The notes beneath the pieces are model-generated. The model was not told where the DNA came from and made no database searches. It saw only the letters and a program-made list of their open reading frames with translations. This document shows, piece after piece, positions 27,933 through 36,669 of a DNA stretch of 64,000 nucleotides (positions within the stretch are counted from its first letter, which is position 1; every line of letters begins with the position of its first letter). Source of the DNA: Hymenobacter ruricola (GTDB lineage Bacteria; Bacteroidota; Bacteroidia; Cytophagales; Hymenobacteraceae); the NCBI RefSeq assembly GCF_015694525.1, contig NZ_JADQDM010000016.1:52830-116829 (forward strand), given 5' to 3'. A program made the position numbers and the translations under genes.

Positions 27933-29438
27933 TTACCCCTGCGGAATCCACAGTGCAAACTCGCTGCCCCGGCCTGGGCTGCTGCGCACGGCAATGCGCC
28001 CGCCATGGCGCTCCACCACTTGCCGCACGTAGTACAGGCCCAGGCCAAAGCCTTTCACGTTGTGCACGTTGCCGGTGGGCACCCGGAAGAACCGGTCGAA
28101 AATGGCCTCCTGGTAGCCGGGCTCGATGCCGGGGCCGTTGTCGGCCACGGTGAAGTGCCAGCCGCCGGGCTCCTGCCAGCCCCGGATGGTGACGGTGACG
28201 GCGTCCCGGGAATACTTAATGGCGTTGTCGATGAGGTTGTTGATGACGTTGCCCATGTGCAGCTTGTCGAATTGCACCCCGGCCGCGGGCGCCACGTCTA
28301 CGTCGAATTTCACCGGCTTGGCGGCTTGCAACTGGTGGCGGGCCACGATTTCGGCCATCAGCTCGGCGGGCTGCACCGGCTCGGGGCGCAGCTCCAGCGG
28401 CTGGCGCTCGTCGACGGCAATGTTGAGGACTTTCTCGACTAAGTCGGACAGGCGCTGCAGCTCATTGCGCGAGATGTTGAGGTAGGTCTGGGTCTTGGCC
28501 GGGTCGTGGAGGGCGCCGAAATTCTGCAGCGCCTCCACCGCCGCCGACACCGTGGCCAGGGGCGTTTTCAGCTCGTGCGTCATGTTGTTGATGAAGTCGT
28601 TTTTGATGTCGGACAACTTTTTCTGCCGCAAAATCGTGCTCAGCATCAGCCCGAAGCAGCCCGTGGTGAGGGCCAGCAGCAGCACCGAGCCGCCCAGCAG
28701 GCCGCCCATCCGGCGCAGCACGTAGGACGTGGGCGTCTGAAACGACGCCTGCACATACTGCTCCCGAAACGGATTGAGCGACACCGGCGGGGTTTGCAGG
28801 CTGAAGCCGGGCCGCGCCGGGGCTTTAGTAGAGGCCACGCGGCGGGCTTCGGGCGGGCGGAGGGGAATCGTCAGGGTGTCCAGCACGAAGGCGGCGTCGG
28901 TGCCGCGCAGGCGCAGCTCGCGGTGGTAGTCGGCGGCCAGCTGACGCAGGTCGACGGGCGGGCCATTCGCGAAGTTTTTCACCAGGATTTTCGAGATTTT
29001 GCGCACCATCGTATCGGCCGGACCCGGAATGCGGGCGGCCCGCCCCAGCCCATGCAGCCGGATTTCCCGGATTACGTCGTGGCCGGGCAGCTGCAGCCGG
29101 GTGCTGCTTTCGGCCGCTTCGCGCTGCCACGAAAACCCTTGCCGCGACCCGTCGGAGGCGGCGTGCTGCCGCACCACCACCCGGTCGAACTGGCCGTCGT
29201 CGGTGATGTTCTGGAACACCACCACGCGGCCTTTGGAGGCCTGGGCGCCGCTCACAAACTGCCGGGCCATGCCCAGCTGGTGGTTCTGCACCACCGTGGC
29301 CAAGGCCTCGCGGGTGGTGCGGGCAAACTGGCTGGCCGTGAGTTGGTAGGTGTTGTAGAGCCAGTAGCCCTGGAAGCCGTTGATGCCCAGCATGCACGCC
29401 ACCATCAGCCAGAAAATGGAGCGAATGCGGCGTTTCAT
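27933..29438 (-). CDS. sensor histidine kinase
   Basis: A 501-residue kinase. Helix 1 is near residues 6-25, the periplasmic sensor spans about 30-240, and helix 2 is near 245-268. The dimerisation domain has the phospho-acceptor THELKTPLATVS (His288). The ATPase domain has NLIDNAIKYS, VADNGPGIEPG and GFGLGLYYV. The signal sensed is unknown. It is transcribed ahead of the response regulator and is divergent from the GLPGLI/outer-membrane-receptor pair, an arrangement that suggests envelope sensing. The ATG at 29438 (MKRRIRSIFWLM) gives a normal anchor. Confidence 0.93.
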   Translation of the reverse strand: MKRRIRSIFWLMVACMLGINGFQGYWLYNTYQLTASQFARTTREALATVVQNHQLGMARQFVSGAQASKGRVVVFQNITDDGQFDRVVVRQHAASDGSRQGFSWQREAAESSTRLQLPGHDVIREIRLHGLGRAARIPGPADTMVRKISKILVKNFANGPPVDLRQLAADYHRELRLRGTDAAFVLDTLTIPLRPPEARRVASTKAPARPGFSLQTPPVSLNPFREQYVQASFQTPTSYVLRRMGGLLGGSVLLLALTTGCFGLMLSTILRQKKLSDIKNDFINNMTHELKTPLATVSAAVEALQNFGALHDPAKTQTYLNISRNELQRLSDLVEKVLNIAVDERQPLELRPEPVQPAELMAEIVARHQLQAAKPVKFDVDVAPAAGVQFDKLHMGNVINNLIDNAIKYSRDAVTVTIRGWQEPGGWHFTVADNGPGIEPGYQEAIFDRFFRVPTGNVHNVKGFGLGLYYVRQVVERHGGRIAVRSSPGRGSEFALWIPQG

Positions 29439-29503
29439 GGGAGCGGTTTGAGAGAGGTTTCGGCCAAACAAAAGTACGGGCGCCGGCCGCCCATCCGGCC
29501 CCG

Positions 29504-29540
29504 TTAACACTATTTAACACAGGATAACAGTACTTTACAA
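29504..29540. promoter_or_regulatory. four 7-mers at exact 10-bp spacing, candidate response-regulator operator
   Basis: TTAACAC (29504), TTAACAC (29514), ATAACAG (29524) and TTTACAA (29534) begin 10 bp apart, in the 149-bp gap between the divergent kinase and GLPGLI genes. Direct repeats on one helix face are the usual binding pattern of OmpR-type regulators. Confidence 0.5.
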
Positions 29541-29587
29541 AAGGTTGCCGGTGCTTTGCAGCGTTCCATTCACCCACGCCAACACCC

Positions 29588-30394
29588 ATGAAAAACGCTG
29601 CAAAAAACCTGGTCCTGTCCCTCACCTTCGGCCTGCTCGCGGCGGGCGCGGCCCCGGCCCAAACCAGCGGCCACATCCGCTACGAAGCCACCCAGCGCGT
29701 CGACCTGAGCCAAGTCCGCATCATCATAAACGGCCAGCAGATAAAGCCCGGCAGCCCCGATTTTCCCACCGATATTCCCGAGACGCGCAGCTTCGGCCTC
29801 ACGCTTTCCTTCGCCGGCAATGCGGCCAAAGAAGAGCGCGAAAATGCGGGCATGGTGATACGCACCGTGGAAGGCGGCCCCGGCGGCGGGGTGCCGCAGC
29901 AGATGAACATTCCGCGGCCCATTCAGGAGGCCACTTACCTGGATTTGGCCAACCGCGCCACCACCACGGTGCTCACGGTGAAGCAGGACAATGCCGCCAC
30001 CACCTACCGCGCCGACGCCCCCATTCCGGCCCCCGCCAACTGGACGCTGACCGCCCAAACCAAGAAAATAGCCGGCTACACCTGCCGCAAGGCCACGGTG
30101 CCCTACAAGAAAGAAACCTACACCGTGTGGTACACCACCGACCTGCCGTTCAGCTACTCCCCAGTGCGCGACCTCACGCCGGACAAGGGCGTGGTGCTGG
30201 CCCTGGAAAGCGAGCAGGAGCAGTTCCAGGCTACCAAAGTGGACCTAAAACCCGTGCCCGAAGCGGAAGTGCAGCCTAGCGCCACCGCCCGGAAAGTGAC
30301 GCCCGCCGAGCTAAAAGACGCCCGCGAAAAAGCCCTGGCCGACTTCCGCCAGAAGATGATGGAAGGCGGGGGCCTGCGCCTCAACCGCAACTAG
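29588..30394 (+). CDS. GLPGLI family protein
   Basis: A 268-residue exported protein (signal peptide 1-25, ending APAQ). The mature part has the GLPGLI-family layout: a beta-rich body, the segment KKIAGYTCRKATVPYKKETY, and the YTVWYTTDLPFSYSPV segment that corresponds to the family's name-giving motif, which is degenerate here. Family members are Bacteroidota periplasmic proteins normally encoded next to outer-membrane receptors; their role is unknown. Only 7 bases separate its stop from the receptor start, so they are one operon. Confidence 0.85.
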   Translation: MKNAAKNLVLSLTFGLLAAGAAPAQTSGHIRYEATQRVDLSQVRIIINGQQIKPGSPDFPTDIPETRSFGLTLSFAGNAAKEERENAGMVIRTVEGGPGGGVPQQMNIPRPIQEATYLDLANRATTTVLTVKQDNAATTYRADAPIPAPANWTLTAQTKKIAGYTCRKATVPYKKETYTVWYTTDLPFSYSPVRDLTPDKGVVLALESEQEQFQATKVDLKPVPEAEVQPSATARKVTPAELKDAREKALADFRQKMMEGGGLRLNRN

Positions 30395-30401
30395 GCCGGC
30401 C

Positions 30402-33203
30402 ATGCGCGTGCTTTTACTTCTGAGCCTGCTGCTGGGCCTGGCCCCGGCCGGCCGGGCACAGGCCCCAGTGCGCCCGGGCAGCATCAGCGGCACCCTGGCC
30501 GACTCGGCCACCGGCAAGCCCCTGCGCGAAGCCTCGGTTACGCTGACCCTGGCCCGGGATTCGAGCTACGTCAGCTTCGGCATTACGGACGGCGACGGGC
30601 ATTTTGCTTTGAAAAGCGTGGCCGTGGGCGCTTACGTGGTGCAGGTGTCGGCGCTGGGCTACCGCACCCGGCGCGTGCCCGTGGCCGTAACCGCGGCCAC
30701 TCCTAACCCCGACCTGGGCACCCTGCGTTTGGGCGGGCTCAGCCAGCAGCTGGGCGAGGTGGTGGTGACCCAGGAACGCGCCCCAGTGAGCGTGCACGGC
30801 GACACCATTGCCTTCAACGCCAGCGCTTTTAAAACCCAGCCCAACGCGGCTGTGGAGTCGCTACTGAAAAAGCTGCCGGGCTTGGAGGTGGACCGCAACG
30901 GCAGCATCCGGGCGCAGGGCCAGGCCGTGAACCGCGTGCTGGTGGACGGCAAGCCCTTCTTCGGCGACGACCCCAAAATGGCCACCAAAAACCTGCCCGC
31001 CGACATCATCGACAAGGTGCAGCTCTACGACCAGCAGAGCGACCAGTCGGCCTTTTCGGGCATCGACGACGGCAACCGCCAGAAAACCCTGAACCTCGTC
31101 ACCAAGCGCGACAAGCGCAAGGGTTACTTCGGCACCGAGGCCGCCGGCCTGGGCACCGACGGCCGCTACCAGGCCCGCCTCGGCCTGAACCGCTTCAACA
31201 ACGGCCGCCAGCTTTCGGCCCTGGCCCAGGCCAACAACCTCAACCAGCAGGGCTTTGCCGACGACGGCGGGCCGGCCCCGATTGATGCCGGGCCGGCGCC
31301 GGGCGGCCCCAGCGGCGGGGCCGGCGCGGTGCGCGTGCTGCTGGGCGGCGGCAGCGGGCGCCAAAACGCCCTCGGCAGCAGCGCCCAGCCCAGCAGCATC
31401 ACCGAATCGGGCGCGGCGGGCCTCAACTACCGCGACGCCTGGGGCCCGCGCGCCGAAGTGGCCACCAGCTACCTCGCCAGCCGCGCCACCGTCACCACCG
31501 ACCAGCAAATCCGGCGCGAAAACGTGGCCGGCCTCACCGGCCCCGAAGCCGGCCCGCCCTTGCTCACCGACCAAACCCTGCTCAGCCGCAGCAGCAGCAC
31601 CAGCCACCGCTTCAACTTCCGGCTCGATTACGTGCTCGATTCGCTCACCAGCCTGCGCTTCACGCCCTACGCCTGGTGGCAAACCACCGACCTCAGCCGC
31701 CAAAACACCCAGCAATCCAGTCTGGCCGGGCGCCTGCTCAACCAGGGCACCAACGGCTACCAGGCCTCCACCGACAACCCCAGCGGCGGCGGCAACTTCC
31801 TGCTGATGCGCCGCTTCGCCCGGCCCGGCCGCACGTTTTCGGCCAACCTCAATTCCACCCTCAGCGACCAGGACGCCACCGCATTCAACCAGACCACCAA
31901 CACGTTTTTCGACGCCGCCGGCCAGCCGGCCATCCAGCGCCTCAACCAGCGCATCACCCAGGCCACGCCGGTGCGCAGCCACGTGCTGAGCCTCTCCTAC
32001 ACCGAGCCGCTGAGTTTGCGCACCAAGCTGGAAGCGCGCTACGCCCTCACCGATTCCCGCAACGACGGGAGCCGCTTCACCACCGATTTCGACGAAGCCA
32101 GCCAGCAGTACGACCTGCTGAACCACGCCCTGAGCAACGAATTCACCAGCCACTTTCAAGCCCAGCGGGCCGGCCTCACCCTGCAAAAGCGGCGCCTGCG
32201 CTACACCATCGGGGCGGGCCTCGACGCCCAGCGGGCCGACCTCAGCGTGCGCAACTTTTCGGCCGACACCACCGTGGCCCGCCGCTTCACCAGCCTGCTG
32301 CCCAACGCCCTGTTCACCTACACCGGAAGCCGCGGCCGCCAGCTGCGCCTCAGCTACCGCACCCGCCTCAACGCCCCCAGCGCCGCCCAGTTGCAGCCCG
32401 TGCGCGACAACTCCAACCCGCTCAGCATCCAAACCGGCACCCCCACCCTGCGCCCCGAATACGGGCAGTCGCTGCAAGCCAACTACTCGCAGTTCCTCGC
32501 CGCCACCAACCGCAGCGTGTTTGCCCTGCTCAGCGCCAGCCGGGTCGACGACCGCATCGTGTCGGCCACCGGCTTCAGCGCCCGCGGCGTGCAAACCACC
32601 CGCCCCGTGAACGCCGACGGCTTCTACAGCGTGAACGGCTTTTTGTCGCTGGGCCAGCGCCTGGCCACCCACAAAATCAACCTCAACCTGACCACCAACG
32701 CCAGCTTCGTGCAGTCGCCCAGCTTCGTGAACGGCGAGCCCAACACCAGCCGCACCTGGAGCCTGGGCCAGGGCCTGGGCGCCAATTCGGCCTTCAACGA
32801 CCAGCTCGAATTCGGCCTCAGCGCCAACCTCACCTACCAAAACGCCACCTACTCGCGCCTCCCCGACCAAAACACCGCCTACCTCACCCAAACCCTCACC
32901 GCCGACGTCTATTACCAGCTCCCCGCCCGCCTCGTCCTCACCTCCGACCTCTGGTACACCAACAACACCGGCCGCGCCGCCGGCTACAACCAGCGCGTGG
33001 CCCTCTGGAACCTCGGCCTCGCCCGCCAGTTCTTTGCCAACAAGCAAAGTGAGCTGAAGATGCAGGTCTACGACCTGCTGAACCAGAACCGCAGCGTGGT
33101 CCGCAACACCACCGAAACCTACGTGGAAGACGTGCGCAGCCGCATTTTGCAGCAGTATTTCCTATTGAGTTTCACCTATAACCTGCGGCAGTTCGGAAAG
33201 TAG
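30402..33203 (+). CDS. outer membrane beta-barrel protein (TonB-receptor-like)
   Basis: A 933-residue protein with a signal peptide (1-19), an N-terminal carboxypeptidase-regulatory-like Ig domain (about 27-110: GSISGTLADSATGKPLREAS), a plug-like region (about 120-240, with NAAVESLLKKLPGLEVDRNG and the conserved VLVDGKPFFGDDPKMATKNL), and a long beta-barrel rich in alternating aromatic/polar residues to the C-terminal FTYNLRQFGK. Such receptors, with no clear TonB box, often share an operon with a GLPGLI protein and a two-component system. The ligand is unknown. Confidence 0.9.
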   Translation: MRVLLLLSLLLGLAPAGRAQAPVRPGSISGTLADSATGKPLREASVTLTLARDSSYVSFGITDGDGHFALKSVAVGAYVVQVSALGYRTRRVPVAVTAATPNPDLGTLRLGGLSQQLGEVVVTQERAPVSVHGDTIAFNASAFKTQPNAAVESLLKKLPGLEVDRNGSIRAQGQAVNRVLVDGKPFFGDDPKMATKNLPADIIDKVQLYDQQSDQSAFSGIDDGNRQKTLNLVTKRDKRKGYFGTEAAGLGTDGRYQARLGLNRFNNGRQLSALAQANNLNQQGFADDGGPAPIDAGPAPGGPSGGAGAVRVLLGGGSGRQNALGSSAQPSSITESGAAGLNYRDAWGPRAEVATSYLASRATVTTDQQIRRENVAGLTGPEAGPPLLTDQTLLSRSSSTSHRFNFRLDYVLDSLTSLRFTPYAWWQTTDLSRQNTQQSSLAGRLLNQGTNGYQASTDNPSGGGNFLLMRRFARPGRTFSANLNSTLSDQDATAFNQTTNTFFDAAGQPAIQRLNQRITQATPVRSHVLSLSYTEPLSLRTKLEARYALTDSRNDGSRFTTDFDEASQQYDLLNHALSNEFTSHFQAQRAGLTLQKRRLRYTIGAGLDAQRADLSVRNFSADTTVARRFTSLLPNALFTYTGSRGRQLRLSYRTRLNAPSAAQLQPVRDNSNPLSIQTGTPTLRPEYGQSLQANYSQFLAATNRSVFALLSASRVDDRIVSATGFSARGVQTTRPVNADGFYSVNGFLSLGQRLATHKINLNLTTNASFVQSPSFVNGEPNTSRTWSLGQGLGANSAFNDQLEFGLSANLTYQNATYSRLPDQNTAYLTQTLTADVYYQLPARLVLTSDLWYTNNTGRAAGYNQRVALWNLGLARQFFANKQSELKMQVYDLLNQNRSVVRNTTETYVEDVRSRILQQYFLLSFTYNLRQFGK

Positions 33204-33219
33204 TCGGGGTATTGCTTTT

Positions 33220-33324
33220 CTGTCATCCTGAGCGGAGCGAAGGACCTTCTCACGCCTGAACAATTGGTAGTAACATCAAAATGCGCCAATGTGAGAAGGT
33301 CCTTCGCTCCGCTCAGGATGACAG
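33220..33324. repeat. intergenic inverted repeat, family C, copy 1
   Basis: Arms CTGTCATCCTGAGCGGAGCG and complement, with the AAGGACCTTCTCAC / GTGAGAAGGTCCTT core. It lies between the receptor gene and hemE. Confidence 0.9.
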
Positions 33325-33352
33325 TTACCACCCCCGGCCCGCCCCGCACCCC

Positions 33353-33360
33353 TACCTTTG
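33353..33360 (+). promoter_or_regulatory. -7 box TACCTTTG for hemE
   Basis: Perfect TAnnTTTG match, 8 bases before the hemE ATG, immediately downstream of the family C repeat. Confidence 0.5.
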
Positions 33361-33368
33361 CGGGCAAT

Positions 33369-34397
33369 ATGACGCTGAAAAACGACCTTTTCCTCCGTGC
33401 CGCCCGCGGCGAAGCCACCGAGCGCACCCCCGTGTGGCTCATGCGCCAAGCCGGCCGCATCCTGCCCGAATACCGCGCCTTGCGTGCCCGCCTCTCCGGC
33501 TTCAAAGAGCTGGTGGAAACCCCCGCTCTGGCCGCCGAAGTCACCATCCAGCCCATCGACGCGCTGGACGTGGACGCCGCCATCATCTTCTCCGACATCC
33601 TCGTGGTGCCCGACGCCATGGGCCTGCGCTACGAAATGGTGGAAGCCCGCGGCCCCCTGTTTCCGGAAACCATCAAATCGGCCGCCGACGTCGAAAAGCT
33701 CCGCATCCCCGACCCCGAAGAAGGCCTCGGCTACGTGCTCGAAGCCCTGCGCATCACCAAAAAAGCCCTTAACGGCCGCGTGCCCCTCATCGGCTTCGCC
33801 GGCGCCCCCTGGACGCTACTGGCCTACATGGTGGAAGGCCACGGCTCCAAAACCTTCTCAAAAGCCCGCGGCATGCTCTACCGCGAGCCCGCCCTGGCCC
33901 ACCAGCTGCTGGCCAAAATAACGGCCACCACCATCGCCTACCTCAAGGCCCAGGTGGCCGCCGGCGCCCAGGTGGTGCAGGTGTTCGACTCCTGGGCCGG
34001 CACCCTGCCGCCCGCCCACTACACCGAGTTCTCGGCCCGCTACATCGCCGAAATCACCGAAGCCCTGGCCCCGCTCGTGCCCGTCACCGTGTTTGCCAAA
34101 GGCGCCTGGTGGGCCGTGCCCGAGTTCGCCGCCACCGCCTGCCGCACCATTGGCCTCGACTGGAACCAGGACCCCGCCCAGGTGCGCCAGCAGGCCGGCA
34201 ACAAAACCCTGCAAGGCAACCTCGACCCCTGCGCCCTCTACGGCACCCGCGAGCAGGTGCAAGCCGCCACCGAAACCATGCTGCGCCAGTTCGCCGGCGG
34301 CCCCCACATCGCCAACCTGGGCCACGGCGTGTACCCCGACACCAACCCCGACAACGTGCGCGTGTTCGTGGACACGGTGAAGGCTTGGCGGGGGTAA
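33369..34397 (+). CDS. hemE: uroporphyrinogen decarboxylase
   Basis: A 342-residue enzyme that removes four carboxyl groups from uroporphyrinogen III to give coproporphyrinogen III in haem synthesis. The signature PVWLMRQAGRILPEYR near the N-terminus and the second signature GFAGAPWTLLAYMVEG are intact, as is the C-terminal GNLDP...GHGVYPDTNP region. Length is normal. The ATG at 33369 is preferred; the longer frame runs through the repeat. It stands alone; no other hem genes are nearby. Confidence 0.97.
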   Translation: MTLKNDLFLRAARGEATERTPVWLMRQAGRILPEYRALRARLSGFKELVETPALAAEVTIQPIDALDVDAAIIFSDILVVPDAMGLRYEMVEARGPLFPETIKSAADVEKLRIPDPEEGLGYVLEALRITKKALNGRVPLIGFAGAPWTLLAYMVEGHGSKTFSKARGMLYREPALAHQLLAKITATTIAYLKAQVAAGAQVVQVFDSWAGTLPPAHYTEFSARYIAEITEALAPLVPVTVFAKGAWWAVPEFAATACRTIGLDWNQDPAQVRQQAGNKTLQGNLDPCALYGTREQVQAATETMLRQFAGGPHIANLGHGVYPDTNPDNVRVFVDTVKAWRG

Positions 34398-34412
34398 ATT
34401 CCTGCTAAACTT

Positions 34413-34892
34413 ATGTACGACGCTATATGCTATGTACTCGCTAACGACCGACTCGCCGATACCGTTTTGCAAGTGCTAGAGCGCTATTTATCCTATCATA
34501 ATCCAATCACGGAGGATTATGAGGACTTCGGCGTGGACTACACGAGCGAGTACGACATGCTGCGTTACTTTCAGGAACACCCTGATTTAGCTGTTACCCG
34601 CTATTGGAACGGGCCTCAAGCAATAGGCGGCGGTCATCCACACATCAGCCCTAATCATGCGCTGCTTGACTCTTCAGCGCCTAAGATTATGGCTGGGGCA
34701 CACTTTCTAGCAGATGGCCATCTGGTGATATCCTTAACTATTGAAAGTAATGATGAAGCTGAAGACCTCATGCTAGTAGAGTTAAAGCAGTTTCTACAAT
34801 CTTCAACAGGGCTCATCTCATATGTCGACTACAGCAACTTTCTGTCCTTTGATAGCGCTGCTGAGTTTAAGGCAATTTGTGATTCATTGTAA
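34413..34892 (+). CDS. hypothetical protein, AT-rich
   Basis: A 159-residue soluble acidic protein (MYDAICYVLANDRLADTVLQ...) with no recognised domain. It begins 15 bases after hemE but is clearly AT-richer and uses other codons, which suggests transfer or a lineage-specific gene. Size and acidity resemble immunity-type orphan proteins, but there is no toxin nearby to support that. Confidence 0.6.
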   Translation: MYDAICYVLANDRLADTVLQVLERYLSYHNPITEDYEDFGVDYTSEYDMLRYFQEHPDLAVTRYWNGPQAIGGGHPHISPNHALLDSSAPKIMAGAHFLADGHLVISLTIESNDEAEDLMLVELKQFLQSSTGLISYVDYSNFLSFDSAAEFKAICDSL

Positions 34893-34972
34893 TAGGTTCT
34901 AATAGATACTGCTTAAAAATAGTCTTCCTTCTCCGACAGTATTCGATTGTTGAAATAATCAGCATCACCATT

Positions 34973-35164
34973 ATGGCCCCCACCTTCAGCCCCGCCTTCT
35001 ACCTCACCCTGGCCCTGCTCCTGGGCCTGCTCTTCTTCATGTGGCGGTGGTACCTGCGCAAGTCCGAGCGCTCCGGCATCGAAACCTTCATGGTCGTGCT
35101 CATTTCGATTGGCAGCCTCTCGCCCGTGTTCTTCCTACTCTACCTGCTGCTCTTCCGCCGCTAA
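34973..35164 (+). CDS. small membrane protein
   Basis: A 63-residue protein with two hydrophobic helices (about 8-25 and 38-60) and a basic connecting loop (RWYLRKSER). GC-rich codons match the genome, unlike the gene before it. No family is recognised. It could be transcribed with the PhnA-like gene that follows 42 bases later. Confidence 0.55.
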   Translation: MAPTFSPAFYLTLALLLGLLFFMWRWYLRKSERSGIETFMVVLISIGSLSPVFFLLYLLLFRR

Positions 35165-35206
35165 AGCAGCTGAGGTTCTCAGGCTTCAATACCAATTGCT
35201 TCCCTC

Positions 35207-35416
35207 ATGGACGTAAAAGACAGAAACGGCACCCTGCTCGCCGAGGGCGACTCGGTCACCCTCATCAAAGACCTTAAAGTAAAAGGCTCTTCGCTCACGC
35301 TCAAGCGCGGTACGCTGGTCAAAAACATCCGCCTCACCCACAGCGCCGCCGAGATTGAAGGCCGCGCCGGCGGCAGCACCATGGTGCTGAAAACCGAGTT
35401 CCTGAAGAAAGCCTAA
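35207..35416 (+). CDS. PhnA-like domain protein
   Basis: A 69-residue protein made of the PhnA C-terminal domain only: VKDRNGTLLAEGDSVTLIKD then KGSSLTLKRGTLVKNIRL, a small beta-barrel. The N-terminal zinc ribbon of full PhnA is absent, as in many Bacteroidota copies. Despite the name the family is not shown to act in phosphonate use; its role is unknown. Confidence 0.85.
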   Translation: MDVKDRNGTLLAEGDSVTLIKDLKVKGSSLTLKRGTLVKNIRLTHSAAEIEGRAGGSTMVLKTEFLKKA

Positions 35417-35420
35417 CAAC

Positions 35421-35509
35421 GTAGCGCGGACTTTGTAGTCCGCGTCTCCAGCGGACCCTCCAACGAACATCACACGGCGCGGGGACGCGAACTACAAAGT
35501 TCGCGCTAC
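35421..35509. repeat. intergenic inverted repeat, family B, copy 4
   Basis: Arms GTAGCGCGGACTTTGTAGTC and complement ending GTTCGCGCTAC. The right arm contains the TAG stop of the minus-strand kinase gene (35508-35506). Confidence 0.9.
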
Positions 35510-36540
35510 TGCAATCCCGCTTCTTGGGCTTCTTCCAGTAGTCGCTGCTTCTCCACGGGCACTACGCCCACTTGCTCGCACACCAGCCCGCCGCCCAGGT
35601 TGGCCAGCGCCGCCGTGAAGGCCGCCGGCCGCCCCAGCGCCACGCACAGCGCCGCGATGCTGATAACGGTATCGCCCGCCCCCGACACGTCCGAAATGGT
35701 GCGCAGGTGCGCCGGCAGGTAGGTTTTCTGCCCGTCCTGCTGGGCGAACACGCCGTACTCCGACAGCGTCACCAGCACCGTTTCGGGCGTCAGCACGTCC
35801 TGCAGCCGGGCCACGGCGGCCTCAAAGCCCACGCGGTCGGCCACCGGGTCGCCAAATTCCAGCTTCAGGCCTTCGCGCAGCTCCTTCAGGTTGGGTTTGA
35901 AGAGCGTGCAGTGGCGGTAAGCTAGGAAGTTCTTCTTCTTGGGGTCCACCACCGTCGGGATGCCGCGCTGCCGGGCCCGGGCAATGCACTCCGTGATGAT
36001 GGCTTCGTTGAGCACGCCCTTGTCGTAGTCCTCGAACACCACCACGTCGGCGCGGGCCAGCAGGTCGTCATACGCCGCCAGCAACTGCGCGCTTTCGTCG
36101 GCGTCAAGGTCGGTTTCCACCTCCGAGTCGATGCGCAGCAGCTGCTGGCCGTGGGCCAGGATGCGCTGTTTCACCGTGGTGGGCCGGCCGGCACTGCGGA
36201 TAATGCCATCGGCGGGCAGGCCGCTTTCGTGCAGCAGCTGCAGCAGCTGGTCGCCGCCGGCATCGGTCCCAATCACGGCGCAGAGCAGCGGCGTGGCGCC
36301 CAGCGCCTGCACGTTGAGGGCCACGTTGGCGGCCCCGCCGAGGCGGTTTTCGGTGCGGGCCACGTGCACCACGGGCACGGGCGCCTCGGGCGAGAGCCGC
36401 GTGGCGCGGCCCCACACGTAAGCGTCCACCATCACGTCGCCGATGATGAGGACGCGCAGGGAGTTGAAGTTGTCGAAAAGGGTTCGCAGGGAGGTTTCGC
36501 GCAAGGTATTGCTGGGGTTAAAGGAACAAGAGACCGTCAT
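35506..36540 (-). CDS. PfkB-family D-glycero-D-manno-heptose-7-phosphate kinase
   Basis: A sugar kinase of up to 344 residues, like the kinase half of HldE (RfaE1), which phosphorylates heptose-7-phosphate for LPS core synthesis. Visible are VLIIGDVMVDAYVWGRATRL, GGAANVALNVQALG (PfkB signature 1), and the ATP/anion-hole motif ISDVSGAGDTVIS (signature 2). The nucleotidyltransferase half of HldE is missing. The start is uncertain: the ATG at 36540 falls inside a family D repeat, while a TTG at 36504 gives the usual short N-terminus, and a TACCTTG box overlaps it. The stop is supplied by a family B repeat. Confidence 0.88.
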   Translation of the reverse strand: MTVSCSFNPSNTLRETSLRTLFDNFNSLRVLIIGDVMVDAYVWGRATRLSPEAPVPVVHVARTENRLGGAANVALNVQALGATPLLCAVIGTDAGGDQLLQLLHESGLPADGIIRSAGRPTTVKQRILAHGQQLLRIDSEVETDLDADESAQLLAAYDDLLARADVVVFEDYDKGVLNEAIITECIARARQRGIPTVVDPKKKNFLAYRHCTLFKPNLKELREGLKLEFGDPVADRVGFEAAVARLQDVLTPETVLVTLSEYGVFAQQDGQKTYLPAHLRTISDVSGAGDTVISIAALCVALGRPAAFTAALANLGGGLVCEQVGVVPVEKQRLLEEAQEAGLQ

Positions 36541-36634
36541 GCAGAGCGCAGCGAAGCATCTTTACTGCAACACCAACTCCTTTTTCAAGGGGATTACTAC
36601 AGCGGTAAAGATGCTTCGCTGCGCTCTGCATGAC
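36536..36634. repeat. intergenic inverted repeat, family D, copy 1
   Basis: Arms GTCATGCAGAGCGCAGCGAA and complement, with the GCATCTTTACTGC / GCGGTAAAGATGC core. The end motif GCTCTGCATGAC is repeated again at 36641-36652. The left edge overlaps the possible ATG of the kinase gene. Confidence 0.9.
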
Positions 36635-36669
36635 CAGATGGCTCTGCATGACCGTTCTGCTAAAGTTGT

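Noticed and set aside
30861..33047. Long minus-strand frame over the outer membrane receptor
   Set aside because: Antisense shadow of a GC-rich gene; no start context and low-complexity translation.
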